A stretch of DNA of 64,000 nt, taken from the NCBI RefSeq assembly GCF_001640805.2, contig NC_066833.1, positions 19,036,531-19,100,530 of the forward strand. Direction: 5' to 3'. Of this stretch, positions 1 through 13,400 are shown in pieces; positions within the stretch are counted from its first letter, which is position 1, and each line of letters opens with the position of its first letter. This stretch comes from Lates calcarifer (lineage: Eukaryota; Chordata; Actinopteri; Centropomidae). The notes beneath the pieces are model-generated. The model saw only the letters and a program-made list of their open reading frames with translations. It did not search any database and was not told the DNA's origin. The position numbers were made by a program, and so were the translations under genes.

Positions 1-3000
1 GTTTATGTTGTGTTGAGTGTTGAGCGAAGGCTGGGTAAATTCAAATGGTCAGCAGTCTTCAGTAGCATGCATACTGCACACTAAGGCTCATGTATTAATA
101 TTTACCAGGGTAAGATTTCAATCTTGTCAAATGTAAAGATAAAGGAGAGAAGAATCCAAAGAGCTTGCTAGGTTGTGCAGTGGTAAAGAGTTAAAAGCAC
201 TACAGCTTAACAAAACAACTGCAAATGGATAAAACACAAGAAAATGAAGCAAATGTCTTCATCATTATGACAATAAAAACCAATAGCCCACAAAAAGACG
301 CATTCACTGATTTGCAAATACATGATTCAGCATAAAGAAAAATGGAACATAATCAGAAAACACAAGCACAAACATTTAAAGTTGCACAGATGTCTTATAT
401 TTTAGTTTTACAGTAACATTGTGATTGGTTATTACTGGAGTTACTGGCTACATGTTGCTATACTCGAAGGTTGGGCAAAAACCTACAATCATAAGGCGAG
501 ACACAATGAATCCTATGAATTGGGAAGATGGTACACATGGACAGTCATTCCTTAGAGACAATCAGAAAGTGGTTTTGAAGCATACTGGAGTCTTAATATG
601 GGGGGCAGAGCATGCACCAAGACCAGTGACACCTAACAAAATTACAAGCGAGCTTATGCAAGAGAGCAAATAGCCAAAGCCAATCATACACATTCTCAGC
701 ATATCTTATACATCCTACTGTTGGTCCTCACAACATGAGCGTGGTGACGAAAGGAAGATATAAAACCGAATAAAAACAGGAGGAATAGGAATACAACTCT
801 TACTAAACTAAAAAAAGTAACAGGAATGAGCTGAAAATGCACTGGCAGAGAAAACAGGAAAAATGTCTCAGAAAATAAAACAGGCAGTGATGAGAAAACA
901 GTGAGTGTATTCCCTAGTAATGTTTTAGACCTTCAAAACATTTTTTGATGTGTATACAGCTGCTTCTTCTACAAATGGAATATGACACACATACACCCAC
1001 ACCCACACACACACATATAATCACACATATTATTATATTGATACTATATGTGGCTTTTCCTATTCTGTATCTGCACCAAATGTAGTGCACAGTAGTATCG
1101 TAGCTGCTTGTAAATAGGTCAAATTGCAAATCCAATATTATTCCCAATAAGTCTAAAAACAGCCATAGCTTCTCATAAAACTGTCTGACAGTTTTGTTCA
1201 TCATGACACTTCAGCTGAGAAGTCATGTCTGCCAAACCAATTTGTTACTCAACGGGGGGTAGCATCACAGATCCAGAAAATGTGATCTTTCCCAAATGCA
1301 GTTTTGTTTTGTTGTTTTTTTGTGTTTGTTTTTTATTTTTTGTAGTATATGATTTGAGTTTAACGTTAAATCTTTTAGTTTAGTTTTGATTGTACCAAGT
1401 CAGGTAATGACAAACAGTTTAGGCTCTAAATCTTCATAAATAATCACCAATTAGTACATTTGTACAAGTATCATGGAATGCTGTGGATCTCTATCAATAA
1501 AACTAATTGTGGGATAAACTGAATGAGGTTTAGTTGAATAAGAATATTCAAAAATGGAGACAAGGGATGCTTTGAGATCACATAATTTTCCCCAACAAAA
1601 TGCCTTCAGGAAACAACTTGGCCTGGTCAAAAAGGAGATGAATAACACAGTTGTTCCCAATCAATGACCAGTTTTTCTTCAGGTCATGAGTAGCGCTGCT
1701 GATCACACGGTTTACTGTCACTGCCTTTAGGTGGAGGAAAGAAGAGCTCTCCCCTTGTTTCGCAGGCAAATACTTAAGTTTACAAAATGATAAAAAAATA
1801 TCGTGATTAAACCTAGAGTGTTATAAAGAAGCTTTCCTTTGATCCATTTTGGTAGAGGTGACATTCAGCAGGAGACCAGATGAGAAGAGACCCCCATGGC
1901 TTAGCCTTTAAGCATGACCATTGTTTCCCCATCTGGTAAGGTAAACTCCAGCCCAGAAATATTTCTGCTGAATTTACCATGTTGGCTGCACACACAGCAC
2001 AGTTCTGTTCAATGTCCACTAGATGTCTGTTGTTATTAATGAATACAAATATCCACTATGTTACGCCTGTTTTTTCCCTTTCAAATGGGAGATTTAATAT
2101 ATATAACTAAATTTTGTTAACATTTTGCAATTCTTTGTAAAATCACATACAGTGTCATCACTTTTGTGTTAGTTAAAAAAAATTACTTAAGAGAACAGTA
2201 TATATGTTTAGATGAAAGCATGCAGTTTGTAGTGGGGAAACCTTAACGCTCTTAAGAAAAAAAAACTATTTTTAATTTATGTGTTCACTGCTGCATTCAA
2301 TGAACTCATATTCACTCAAATTCATATTTAATGCATGGGTTAGTGCTCTATTCAGAAAACTTTAGAAAACCCCTGACAGTGAACAAAATTTAGATCAGAT
2401 GTACTCACATGCTTGAGCAATGAAGCAAAGGGGACATCTGCAGCATGTCTGCACAAAGAAAAGTTGAAATCTCCTATTTTCGTGTTTCTTTTCTACATAT
2501 TACTAACTCACCTCACCTCTACCATTCTGTATATTAAGGCTAAAACCATGTTGTCATACTGAGAATGCACAAGGCCAAACATTTCACAGTTTCTAATACT
2601 TAAACTAGCATATAAGAAATACCTCATAATATAACATACACATACATCTACCTTGAGTGGTTTCATGTACCTAGCAATACTACTAAATTATATCTTACAC
2701 ACCTATAACAAGATTTACTTGAAAAATGCTTTTTGTACATTTTGCTCCTGTACACCCAGTTTCTACTCCAACTGGAGACCTTTGCTGCACGTTAGTCACA
2801 TCTTCTCTCTATGAGAACAGAGGCTGAAATGCCCCAAAATCAATAAAAGTATAACTTTAGCAGGAAAAATTTGAGGCTCTATCACCAACCATTTTAATAT
2901 ATACAGTATTTATCAGATGATTAAAAGTCGATACTATATATTTCATTCAATCACTTACTTTTTCCCTCACACTGAAAAATGAGCCTACTGTTTAATCAAA

Positions 3001-4484
3001 CAGATCAAAGTCAAAACCCAAAATGTTCCCCTTTTTTTAGAAGGGACAATGTAGAATTAGGTGAAGGATTTCTGGGAAATGCAGGAAAGTGCTTTTTATG
3101 AAAAAGGGATTTACTGGGGAAGGACTCACAGTTCCCATGCTCTCTAAGCACTGCTCTCCTACTTTACAACATAACATGACCAGGCAGCCATGACACTAGA
3201 CAAGATGGATGTGCACACATCCACTGGTCTTATTATCCACATACAGCACATTCATGATGGTTTCCTTTTTTATTCTCATCATAACACATAATCCTGAATT
3301 CTACCTGTATTCTCAAATAGCAATTAATATATTTTTAAAATGTATTCTGTTGTATTAAAATGACATTATCATATTGTCAGCTGTGACAATGCAGCATTAC
3401 TTCTGGGAATTTTGATGCAGAAATCCTTCCAACAGAACTCTGGCATGTTGAAGCAGACCAAGCTTGTTATATTTAGTCAGACAGCAAGTCTACTGCTAAT
3501 GAATGCTGCTGGCAGGGTGTCTGTGAGCCCTGAGGAGATTACAGTGAACACTGGTAATATGTGTCCTCTGTGAGGAGGAGCAACCCAGCAACAAGCCAGA
3601 CAGAAAGACAGAAAGACAGACAGACCTACATATGATAGAGTGACAGAGGGACAGTTTTGGTGTGAGACATTTTGATTTTAAAGCCAGTGCCAAATGACGA
3701 AGAATAACATTAACATTTCAAAGACAACAGCTTCTGTTAAGACAGCCTTCCCCTGTACCAAAGATGGTCACTGTCTTATTGCCCATCACCTTAGCTGTAC
3801 AGTAGCTATTGTTGCTGCTTAGAGTGCAGTGGGTACAGAGTTTTATTTGTGGGCAGCTGTGCCCCCAGGCATTGGTAACTTTTGCTCACACAGCTATAAC
3901 CAGTGCAGTTAAGAAATGGTGATATTCTGGGCTCACGACTAAGTTTAGATCATGAATTGGTTTCTGCTTCACTACCTCTCACGATGCTCAGTTCTGGTGA
4001 TTATTCCTGTGAGCACATTGCAGTCCCCTAAATTGACTATAATCTGCCTCGATTGTTTGATCTATTCTGCTAAACCACTCTTGCATCATATATATTTATG
4101 CACACAAATAGGCACGCAATATATAAGCACACACACACAAACTTTGTTTAAACCCTGGGCTTACTTATATTATCTCAACTGTTTGATTTGTTCTGACATG
4201 TAGGCACTGACCTTTAAATCAGATCAACTTCTCCTCGGTTTTCCCAACAGTCATGTGAAACCAGATGGAGGTGTTAGTCATTTTCAGATTTCTGTTTAAT
4301 TAGCATTCTCAGCAATTATTTGTTTGATTGTGATGGCACTTGTTGATAAATGTACATACAAGCATAATGGTTTTATTTAGTAAAGCTATCTTGGGACATA
4401 CTAACCCTTTTAGAGATGGCAGATAGAGAGATGATATAATGTATGATTCAGCTTTTTGGCACTGACACTTTGTTTCTCTTTCAG
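1..4484 (+). other. kcnh7 intron (3' portion of a large upstream intron)
   Basis: No exon supported on either strand. The reading frames here are short with ordinary composition. It contains a CA-rich microsatellite near 983-1019 and a GACA/GAAA-type short repeat near 3599-3625. The intron ends at a pyrimidine-rich acceptor (…ctctttcag) at 4484. Confidence 0.7.
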
Positions 4485-7400
4485 GAACTGACTTTCAATG
4501 TAACACTCATATAATCCCGGTGAAGAATGAGGAGGGCGTGGTGATGTTGTTTATCTTAAATTTTGAGTATGTTCTGGATGAGGGAAGTGACAGCTCCACG
4601 GAGAAGATAAGCCCCACATCACCCACAAAGTCAGATCAAAGTGAGTATTCAATGCACCATTCTCTCCTTACTACATAAACAGTACCTGAAAAAGCATTGC
4701 TATGGAAAATAAAAATTGGATTTCTTTTGTCTCCACACCAGAGCCAAAAATTATGTCTAGCTTTGTATTTGTTATACATTTGTCAAATTTTTATCTTCTT
4801 CTTTTTCCAAATTAAACTCCTGCATGTTTTGTGAGATGGCTCCATTCCGAAAACAGGTCACTCATTTAACAAAGAGCAGCTGTGTAAAATGGACGGCTGT
4901 AACTGCAATAATTCATTAAAATAGCCCTCTGCATCTGTTAAACACTAATTAAGCACTAGAACATTTTATTCAGTTCCCTGTCATGCTGAGTATAACTTCA
5001 AAATATGTTGCCACTTTCTATTATTCTCAAAAATGGAGCATTATTTACTGTTTGCCAGGACAATACAGTTTACACATCCAGCAATAAAATACACTGTGCG
5101 CATGGTGGCAGGGAATGGCCGGCTTACATAACCTTATCCTGTTGAAAATGTTGAATTCTTTATATCTGTTTTATGTCTTTTGGGAGAGCAGCATATACTG
5201 CACTCCTCATTTTTTATTTGGATGTGTGTCAGGAGGTGTAAGTCAGTGAGACTTTTCCTGCTCCTCCCTGATTGGAGGCACTCAGCATCTCTTCTCTGAC
5301 TGGAGCTCAGCTATCCACTTCACTCAGCATGAATTCCTCCGAGGCACTGACATTCGGCTTGTGCTGTACTGTGTGTATTTAAGTGTGTGCATGCATGCAT
5401 ATGCATATGCGTGTGCTCGCACATGTGTGTGTCTGCTTATGTGCGCGGGAGTGCCTGTGTCTGTTGCTAAAATTGCTAATCAGAGTTGATTGCTTGTGAC
5501 CATGCTTCAGTAATCGGACCCGTGGGTAGATGGGGAGATAAACATATGATGTGACTTTAGATTAGAAAAAGTCTTGACTACATGCACATATGACACTTAA
5601 AAGTATGACCTTCCGTTGTCTTTGTCTTTGAGCAGCCCTTAGATAACAGCAGGGCATTAAAGTGTGATTTTATGCTACACTTGGCTCGACTTAAGAGGGA
5701 TTTTAAAGACTGATGCTAACAATCTGGTATTGAAATTATATATTATGCCATATATTAAATATGTTATCAAATTATATATCATGCCATATATGAAGTATTT
5801 CTTCAGATGTGTATGAACAACACATTGGTACCTTCACCCTTATAAATGCACTTATTTTCAGGTTATCAGGGCTTAAAAGCAGAATTAGCAAATAAAGAAC
5901 TTTGCTGAGGAAAGAACATCACTGATTTAAAAAAAGAAACCCTTTTTTAGCATTTCACCTGGAATGATCAGGGAGAACATTTCCACATGGCCTGGTCCTA
6001 CATTTTAGGGTAGCAGCCTCTCAAAAGCGATTTTTGGACATTGGGGGGCTAATTATGACACGGTGTTGACAGCAGGCTATAAGCCGGCAGGTGTCAACCA
6101 GCACACTATTGAACCTGGAAGAGAGTAATCCCTATTTCCCTGAGCTGCCATCTAGAACACACCATTCAGCAACTTCAGCATGCCTCCGAGGCTCAAGCCA
6201 GAAACAAGAGTTACCAACTGCACTTAGAGATTTGTTTTTATTATTCAGTCAAAAACTGAATACATATCATAACATTATAAAGTAACAACAATAATATTTA
6301 ACTTTGATTTAGAAAATCTACCATAATCATAATCTACTAAATAGTATGCTTACTCTATTTGAAATCTTCCGCTCATTCGGCTGATTTCATACTGAGATTT
6401 TATTTTTTTTTTTCATACTGTTTTTGCAGTCAGTGACAAACCCTAGAAGGGTTAGTGGTACATATGGGAAAGAACTAGCTGGACTGAAACTCATTTGAGC
6501 TGCATATTAAATATAGAAATCAAACACTTCTGAAACTCTGTTCAGAGGTATGACCTTTCAAAATAAAAGCACAGCCACACTCACACCTTTCAGTATAAAG
6601 GAGCAGCAGTTCTACTCCAAGCTCATTCTAGGTATTCAAGCTTCTCATCCTGTCCCTACACCCTGTGAAGGAAACTGTGTTCTATGCAAGTATCCACAGT
6701 CTTATTCACTGTAATACAAGTAGTAAATAATAGTAAATAAGGAGCTTTGCCTTCAGGCTTAGCTAGGGCTTTTTCACCACAGCCGTCTGGGACGCCGTCT
6801 AAAATACTGCCAATGTCACTTGATCCACCTGTAGATATCACACTCCATATCTTACCCTTGAAATACTTGAACTGCTTCATTTGAAGCGACACACTCACAC
6901 TTGAAAGGGGACAATCCACTTGCAGTGTACAATGTACCATATAACCCATTTACATTCAGTTGCAAACCATAGTAACAATAATAAACATACTTTATGGAGA
7001 ATTGGTTGACATATATATCAATCAGTATAATGGGAAATCAGCAACTCTTGTGAGACATTGTCAGTCTTCCAGGTAATAGGTAATCAGTCTACTCACCAGT
7101 GTGGAGTCTCAGGTAGGTTTTGGTAGGTAGCCTCTTTGGATAGTTCACATTTAAAAGTCACATGAAAGATCACATGACCATGTGTGAGTCATCAGAGTGC
7201 CATGAATTAAGGTGTGAGCTGTGAATGAAATGGAGAGGTGTCAAAACAGCACAGTAAGGTGCTGATGAGCTTTATTAGGTAAGCATTTGTCAAAATAGCT
7301 GGAAGATCTGGTAAAAAATTAAAGAGCAACAACTATAGGAGAGAGGCAGAGCTGATTTAATAACATAATCATTCTATACATGGATGGAGTGTCCAAGAAA

Positions 7401-10400
7401 CTAAGAAGAATCTTTAATAGCCATAATAATACTGTTTTGCATTGTGTGTTTGAAATCCAGCATCACACTAAGGCAGACACCTGCCCCCCCAATGACCATA
7501 CACTCAAGTGTAAGCACAACAATAATGCAACCAGTGAACAAGCCCAATATGAAAGATGCAAATCCTCAGGTCGAGTCCTCACAGTATACCTACAATAAGG
7601 GACACTCCTTTGAGATCAACAGTATGAACAGTTTGGATGGGGGGTGGACGGTGTCACCACTTGTCTACAAATTACAGTGCCATCCTGACAATCCTTTTTT
7701 GACTCACTTTACTCCTTAATATACCTAACTTTATGATAATGCTTATACGACTGTCATAAATGTGACAGTCTAAATGTGATGTGAAGATGTGAAAATCCAA
7801 GCCACGGATGAAAAACTAGAACTGATGAAGCCTCCTGAATTATAAATTCAGTTCTACTGAAGTAAGTTTGGATTCACTTTTGCATACTACAATGCAAAAT
7901 TTCCCAATTTAGTACCAAAGTATATTTTTAGGACATGCTGTTTGCCTGCTGGTGATGATTATTATAAGTCTATTAAAATTATAGACGGGCTCAGATGTGA
8001 GTCATCAGTACTACAGTGAATTACACTGCATAAAAAGGATATGTCTTGCACAGTTTGTTTTATTTAAGACACTCAAACAACATACTGTGTTTTACTGGGT
8101 TTATATGAACTAGACTTTTTCAAACGCAGATGACACAGTCTGCCCGCAGAGAAGAGACAGGAAGGTTGTCCATATCTCCTGCCAGCTCAGGATGTCATTA
8201 GGTTCCTCTCCAGGAAACTTGTTGAGTGTCATGGCTCTATTGTAAGCTGCTATAGTTGTAACATCAGCACATTTGGCCAGGGAATGGAAACAGATGGCAA
8301 CAACGTTACATAAGGAGAGTGCTGAGGGATTGGTGCCTCATGAGTGAGACAGGGTTCACTTTCACTCTCTTTCTATTGTTAATGAGCCCAAACTTTCACT
8401 TTGTCCCAAGAGGTCATTAACATTTGCTACTGTGTCCATTCTGAAGATGTGACTATGCACAAAAACTGGTTTCCTGTCTGAAATCAAGGAGACATAGAAA
8501 AGCGATTACACAATCTGCTTCTCCTCATGCTTTCGGGCACTGGAAAGAAATGGATTTCAGTACAGCCAAATCATTTGTTTTTCACTTTGATGTTCATGTT
8601 AAAGTTTAGTGCACTAATCCTCTGAGATTGATCAAACTTAACAAACACTTGTACACATAATATGCTGTTAATTAAAAGATGTGATGCCTCAATCACAGAA
8701 ATTCTTGCAAACACAACAAAACAAGCCCAAACACGCCCTGTTTGCCTGGAGAAAATATAAGGGGGTTGAGTTTGCATCACTATGGATTTGAATTTTAGAA
8801 ATGTGCCTCAAATACTACATAACCATAACAAAAGATGTTTTACTCAATAATATATTTATACAATTACAAAGCATTATCAGACTTCAATTATGCCTGGTTT
8901 GTGTTGTTGTTAGTTGAGCTTATAGATTCAACAGTAGAGAACATATATCTCTTTCATTGGGCCCCAGGTCAGTTACTGGACAGCACAGGGACATAAAGCT
9001 CATCCTATAGTGGACACAATGGACAGTACCTGCTCTTCCTCTCACATCTCCATCATCATCTCCTTTTCTCCTCCTCAGTCTCATCATCTCGTCCTGTATT
9101 TCCTCTCTTCTCAAAGTTGACCTTTGATTAATTCCAGTTTTTGCAGTTTCGTCCATGTCTGCAAAGAAAGTAAAGACAGTGTCAGTTAATATTTATTCAA
9201 ATGTTACCAGCCTCTGCCAAGATAATCTTGCAGTAAAGATAATGCGACATAGTGGTACCATATTTAACGTATTTCAAATCTTTACACAAACTGAATTGTA
9301 AGGAAGCATTTCAACCTTCGTTTAAAGTTTATCAGTCGTACACCGGATGGCTGGAGTTAATGTTAGCTAGCTAGCTATCAAGTTAGCCAGCGGGTTAGCA
9401 AGCTAACTAAAATCACTCAAGTGAAACTAACTAGTGGTATCATGATGGACTGCTTAACGTAGCGTGACCACGCAGGTCAGGCGATGTTTGGGACTTAATA
9501 ACAGTGGAGTACAAGCAGTCAGTCTGTAACAAAGTTCTGTAGTTACCTTCAGCATGCTTCAGTGAATTTATCTTCTTGTTCCTTTTATTGAGTTAATCAG
9601 AGAATCGCCATTTTGAGCAAAGATTTTGTAGCGACGACAGGATAGTTCACTCCACCCCCCCGACACCATCGCACCGCGCACACAAGCACTGACGCAGGTG
9701 TCTAGACGAGAAAATCGGTGATCTTGGCGCTGTACAATATCTTTGCAGCAGCAGTGAAGAGTTACTTTAGCCAAATTATTTCACAACTTAAATTATATTT
9801 GTATACATGATGGCAGGTTAACATTTGGTTGATCATTTTGCTAACAAGGGGGGTGGCATCACTCCTCACCCCCCTCCAATAGCCTATTGAGTATGGATAT
9901 AACATTGATCTGAAAACAACGTTCATGGAGGCCCAAATGCTGGAGAAACTAAAATTAAAATCTGCTCATTTCACAATTTCTGCAGCAGACATGTTTCAGT
10001 ACCTGCCATTCTCAACGTAGGACTTACCTGTGCTTTTTTTATATGAGTGGGGGAGCCAATGCACCAAAAGAACTTAAACAAAGCACAAAATTGGCAGTCC
10101 AATAATAGAGTCAGGAAAATGAGCATGGTTCACCACTGGTTGCACTGTTATGATGACCTTTACAAAATGAGTTTGGGATGTGAGTATTTTATCACCTCTT
10201 ACTGTGAGATCTGCATTTAATTTTCCATTTCCCTCATGTTTTTGGCTGGAGAAGTTTGCTATTAAACCATGAATGATTGGATGCTTTTTTTGGATATTTT
10301 CATCTTTCACTGCTGTATATCAAAAAGTTAACAAGGTTTCATATGATTTCAATTTTTAGGGAGGAGTAGATTCTTCCGCTTCCGCCAGGCCGCTTTGAGC

Positions 10401-13400
10401 CTAATGAATACCAACAAGCAATCACTTCCGCAAGAGGACCCAGATGCTGTGATGGTGGACTCACCCAAAGAGAATGAGGACTCAGTGGCTTTACAGAGTT
10501 TCCCCTCACCCACCAAGAGCATTTGCAGTCCCATTGAGGCAAATGACACGCATGCCCTGATAGGCTCAAGCCACCATTCTTCCCAGGCTAGCATCAGTCC
10601 CGAACCACTTGACCATTCATCCCCTAAATTCCCCTGGGAGAAGCTGTACCAGACAGAGCCGCACCAATCCTCTACCTCCCTGTCAAATACCTTCCCCAGA
10701 GGCAGCATCAACAGTATGAGGCGTGCATCGTCCGTCCATGAAATTGAGACCTATAGCTCCAATTCCAAAAACGTATTCAGGGATCGACAGACAAGTGAAG
10801 GTATGTACTAGAGTATGTAAAACTTACAATCTGTGATTAGTGTATAGTTTGCTTTGGACCAACCTATAACATTATGACTGAGTTTGAATTGGAGTACAGA
10901 CTAGTGTTAACTCAACCATAATACACTATAAATACAGAGATACCATTTTTGTTTTAGTTAACTTTGCTCTCACTATTGCTCTTTTCTATTTTTCTACATG
11001 TGTATAGGTTTATTAAAGTGTTTATCCTTTACTTTCTCTGTCCATACAATGCTGCTTTTAGACAATGGTAGCCATGTCAGAGGTAATTGTGTATTTCTGC
11101 CCATGATTTCTTTGCTCAGTGCTGTTTTGGAGTATGACTTTCAAGCAAGGCAATCAGCATAAATGCTCTTCACAGATCCACTTTTGTTTGATAGTTTGAA
11201 TGGGCTTATTGCACTCAATTATGTGAAATGATTATATACTCAGACCAATGTAGTGATTTTGTCACATCAGCAGTCTATAAAATCATATAATGAAATCACA
11301 TAAGCCTCATATCTGCTCTTATCATTTGCTAATCAAAGCATTGCTTTTAAATTAGCATGCATGAACACATGCTTGTATTATGTGATACAGTTGTAGCTCT
11401 TCTGGCTAATGTACCAAGCTACACTAGCCATTAAGCATGCAGTACCTGTGGGAAAATTCCTAACCATTTCATAGTTGGCCAACTTAATGTTAGGTTACAG
11501 AAAAACCCACTCTGTACTCAGCATGTGTGTTGATGCTTGCATGAACGGTGAGAAAAACAGAAGTAGAGTAGGTCAAAACTTTGCTTTTAGGAATAGGTGA
11601 AGTTGAAAATGTCTCTAAATGAATCACCAGTTCTTCTTAAGTTGTAATTGGTTCTAATACATGTCCAAGATTAGATCCTTGGACACTACCTTATCCTCAA
11701 GAACGTGAGCTAGCTATGCTGTAGTGTATTGCTGCACTGTGGAACTATGCAAGTATCATAGGCTACAAACTGTATAGTTGCCTACATCAATACACTTACA
11801 ATACACAGAGTCACCTCAATATATAAAATATGAAGATAATGGTTTGAAATCCGTGAAGTGTTCATTTAATATTTGTTGAAGTCTGTGCTTTCAAAATTAA
11901 AAACTGATGACACAGTTTCACTAAAAATGTTAATTGTCAATGCTTATGCTCTGCTCAATTTCAGCTCATTTATATGTTGACTTTTTCATTTTGGTTTGTT
12001 GTGTGTAATTTTGACACCTGTCTACTGCTACTAAATTAAACAAGATACGATAACTTTACCAGGGGTACTAATGTGAATGCTATTTGCTCTAAACCACCAG
12101 GCCCTTTTAATCACGTGAAGTCCAGCCTGCTTGGCTCTACCTCTGATTCTAACATCAACAAGTATAGCACCATCAACAAGATCCCTCTGATTGCACTCAA
12201 CTTCACCGAGGGGACTGATAAAAAGACTCACTCTCCACCAACATCTGAGAAAACCATCATAGCACCAAAGGTCAAAGACAGAACTCACAATGTCACAGAA
12301 AAAGTCACACAGGTGAGTCAGGAAGTTCTACTTTGACAAATTCTAGTTAACTGATATTGCAATATCTCGTCTTGTGTCCTGTGACATCTGCAGATGGTCA
12401 TTTTGAAATACCAGCAAATTTCTCAGCCACCATCACCACATTAGGGGTTTCAGTTAGCAATAGTCCTTGGTTCTGTATTTCAAAGAGCACAATTGGCAGT
12501 GTTTGTGGGTGGGAAGCTGGCAAAAAGATAATGTCCTTCTTACTGCACTAATGATGCCTAATGCAGTCATTGGCTGGGGTGCCTCCAAGGAAGGTTGTGG
12601 GATAGCTAGATACACTTATACACAGCACATGTTGCACTCTGCCAGTGAAATGTCTTGCTGGCAGGTTAAAAAAAAGCAGCTGGTGGTCCCATGTGTTACA
12701 TAGGTAACATGTGGCTGTCTACTGTCTACACACATCAACAGTGGAGCGGTGACACCTAAAGCAAGAGAGAGGGTGTTGGCATTCTTAATTGCAGAGAAAG
12801 GGAGGATAATACCGAAGGAAAAAAAAGTCAAATTTATACTGATCAACATCAGCTATGGGTAAAAGAAACACAACAGAAATTATATTTTTTGCTGGTAACT
12901 CAAAGTGCAGGTTCATCACACCTCAACAGACTGCAGGGATTAAATTTCTTGCTCAAGGACAATGCAGCAAGCCAAACACCTCCTGTCATATGGCTGAAAC
13001 AAGGGCTATCTAGTGGCAGAATTCCCTGTTGACTAGACTAGCAGCACAGCCGATGCGAACATACCAAGGACAGCTAGGGGAGCTGATATTCATCACAGTC
13101 TCAACTACAACAAATACCTCTTTTTCATCAATTCAAATAAAGTACAAAAGCCAAAAATGTATATGCTTGTATTTTATGGTTAACTTGAATCATTTTGACA
13201 AACAAAATGGTCACACCACTACACAAAAACAGTACTGCTAGCACCCCCAGCAACGTTAGTGACAACCAAGTACAAGAGAGGCCCAGAAACCTTATATTTG
13301 AACTTCTTTCAACACAGCTTTCTCATTCATAAATGAAGACCAACCATCATCGTGATTAAATACTCTCTCTCCCTGCTGACTTTAGTTTGGAGTTTGGAGA

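Noticed and set aside
8571..8780. Minus-strand 69-codon frame as an extra exon of the nested gene
   Set aside because: A good acceptor exists near 8730, but in the required phase it stops after about 17 residues and no suitable donor follows; kept only as an alternative ending.
10349..10711. 120-codon minus-strand frame
   Set aside because: Exact antisense of the kcnh7 linker exon 10360-10800; shadow frame.
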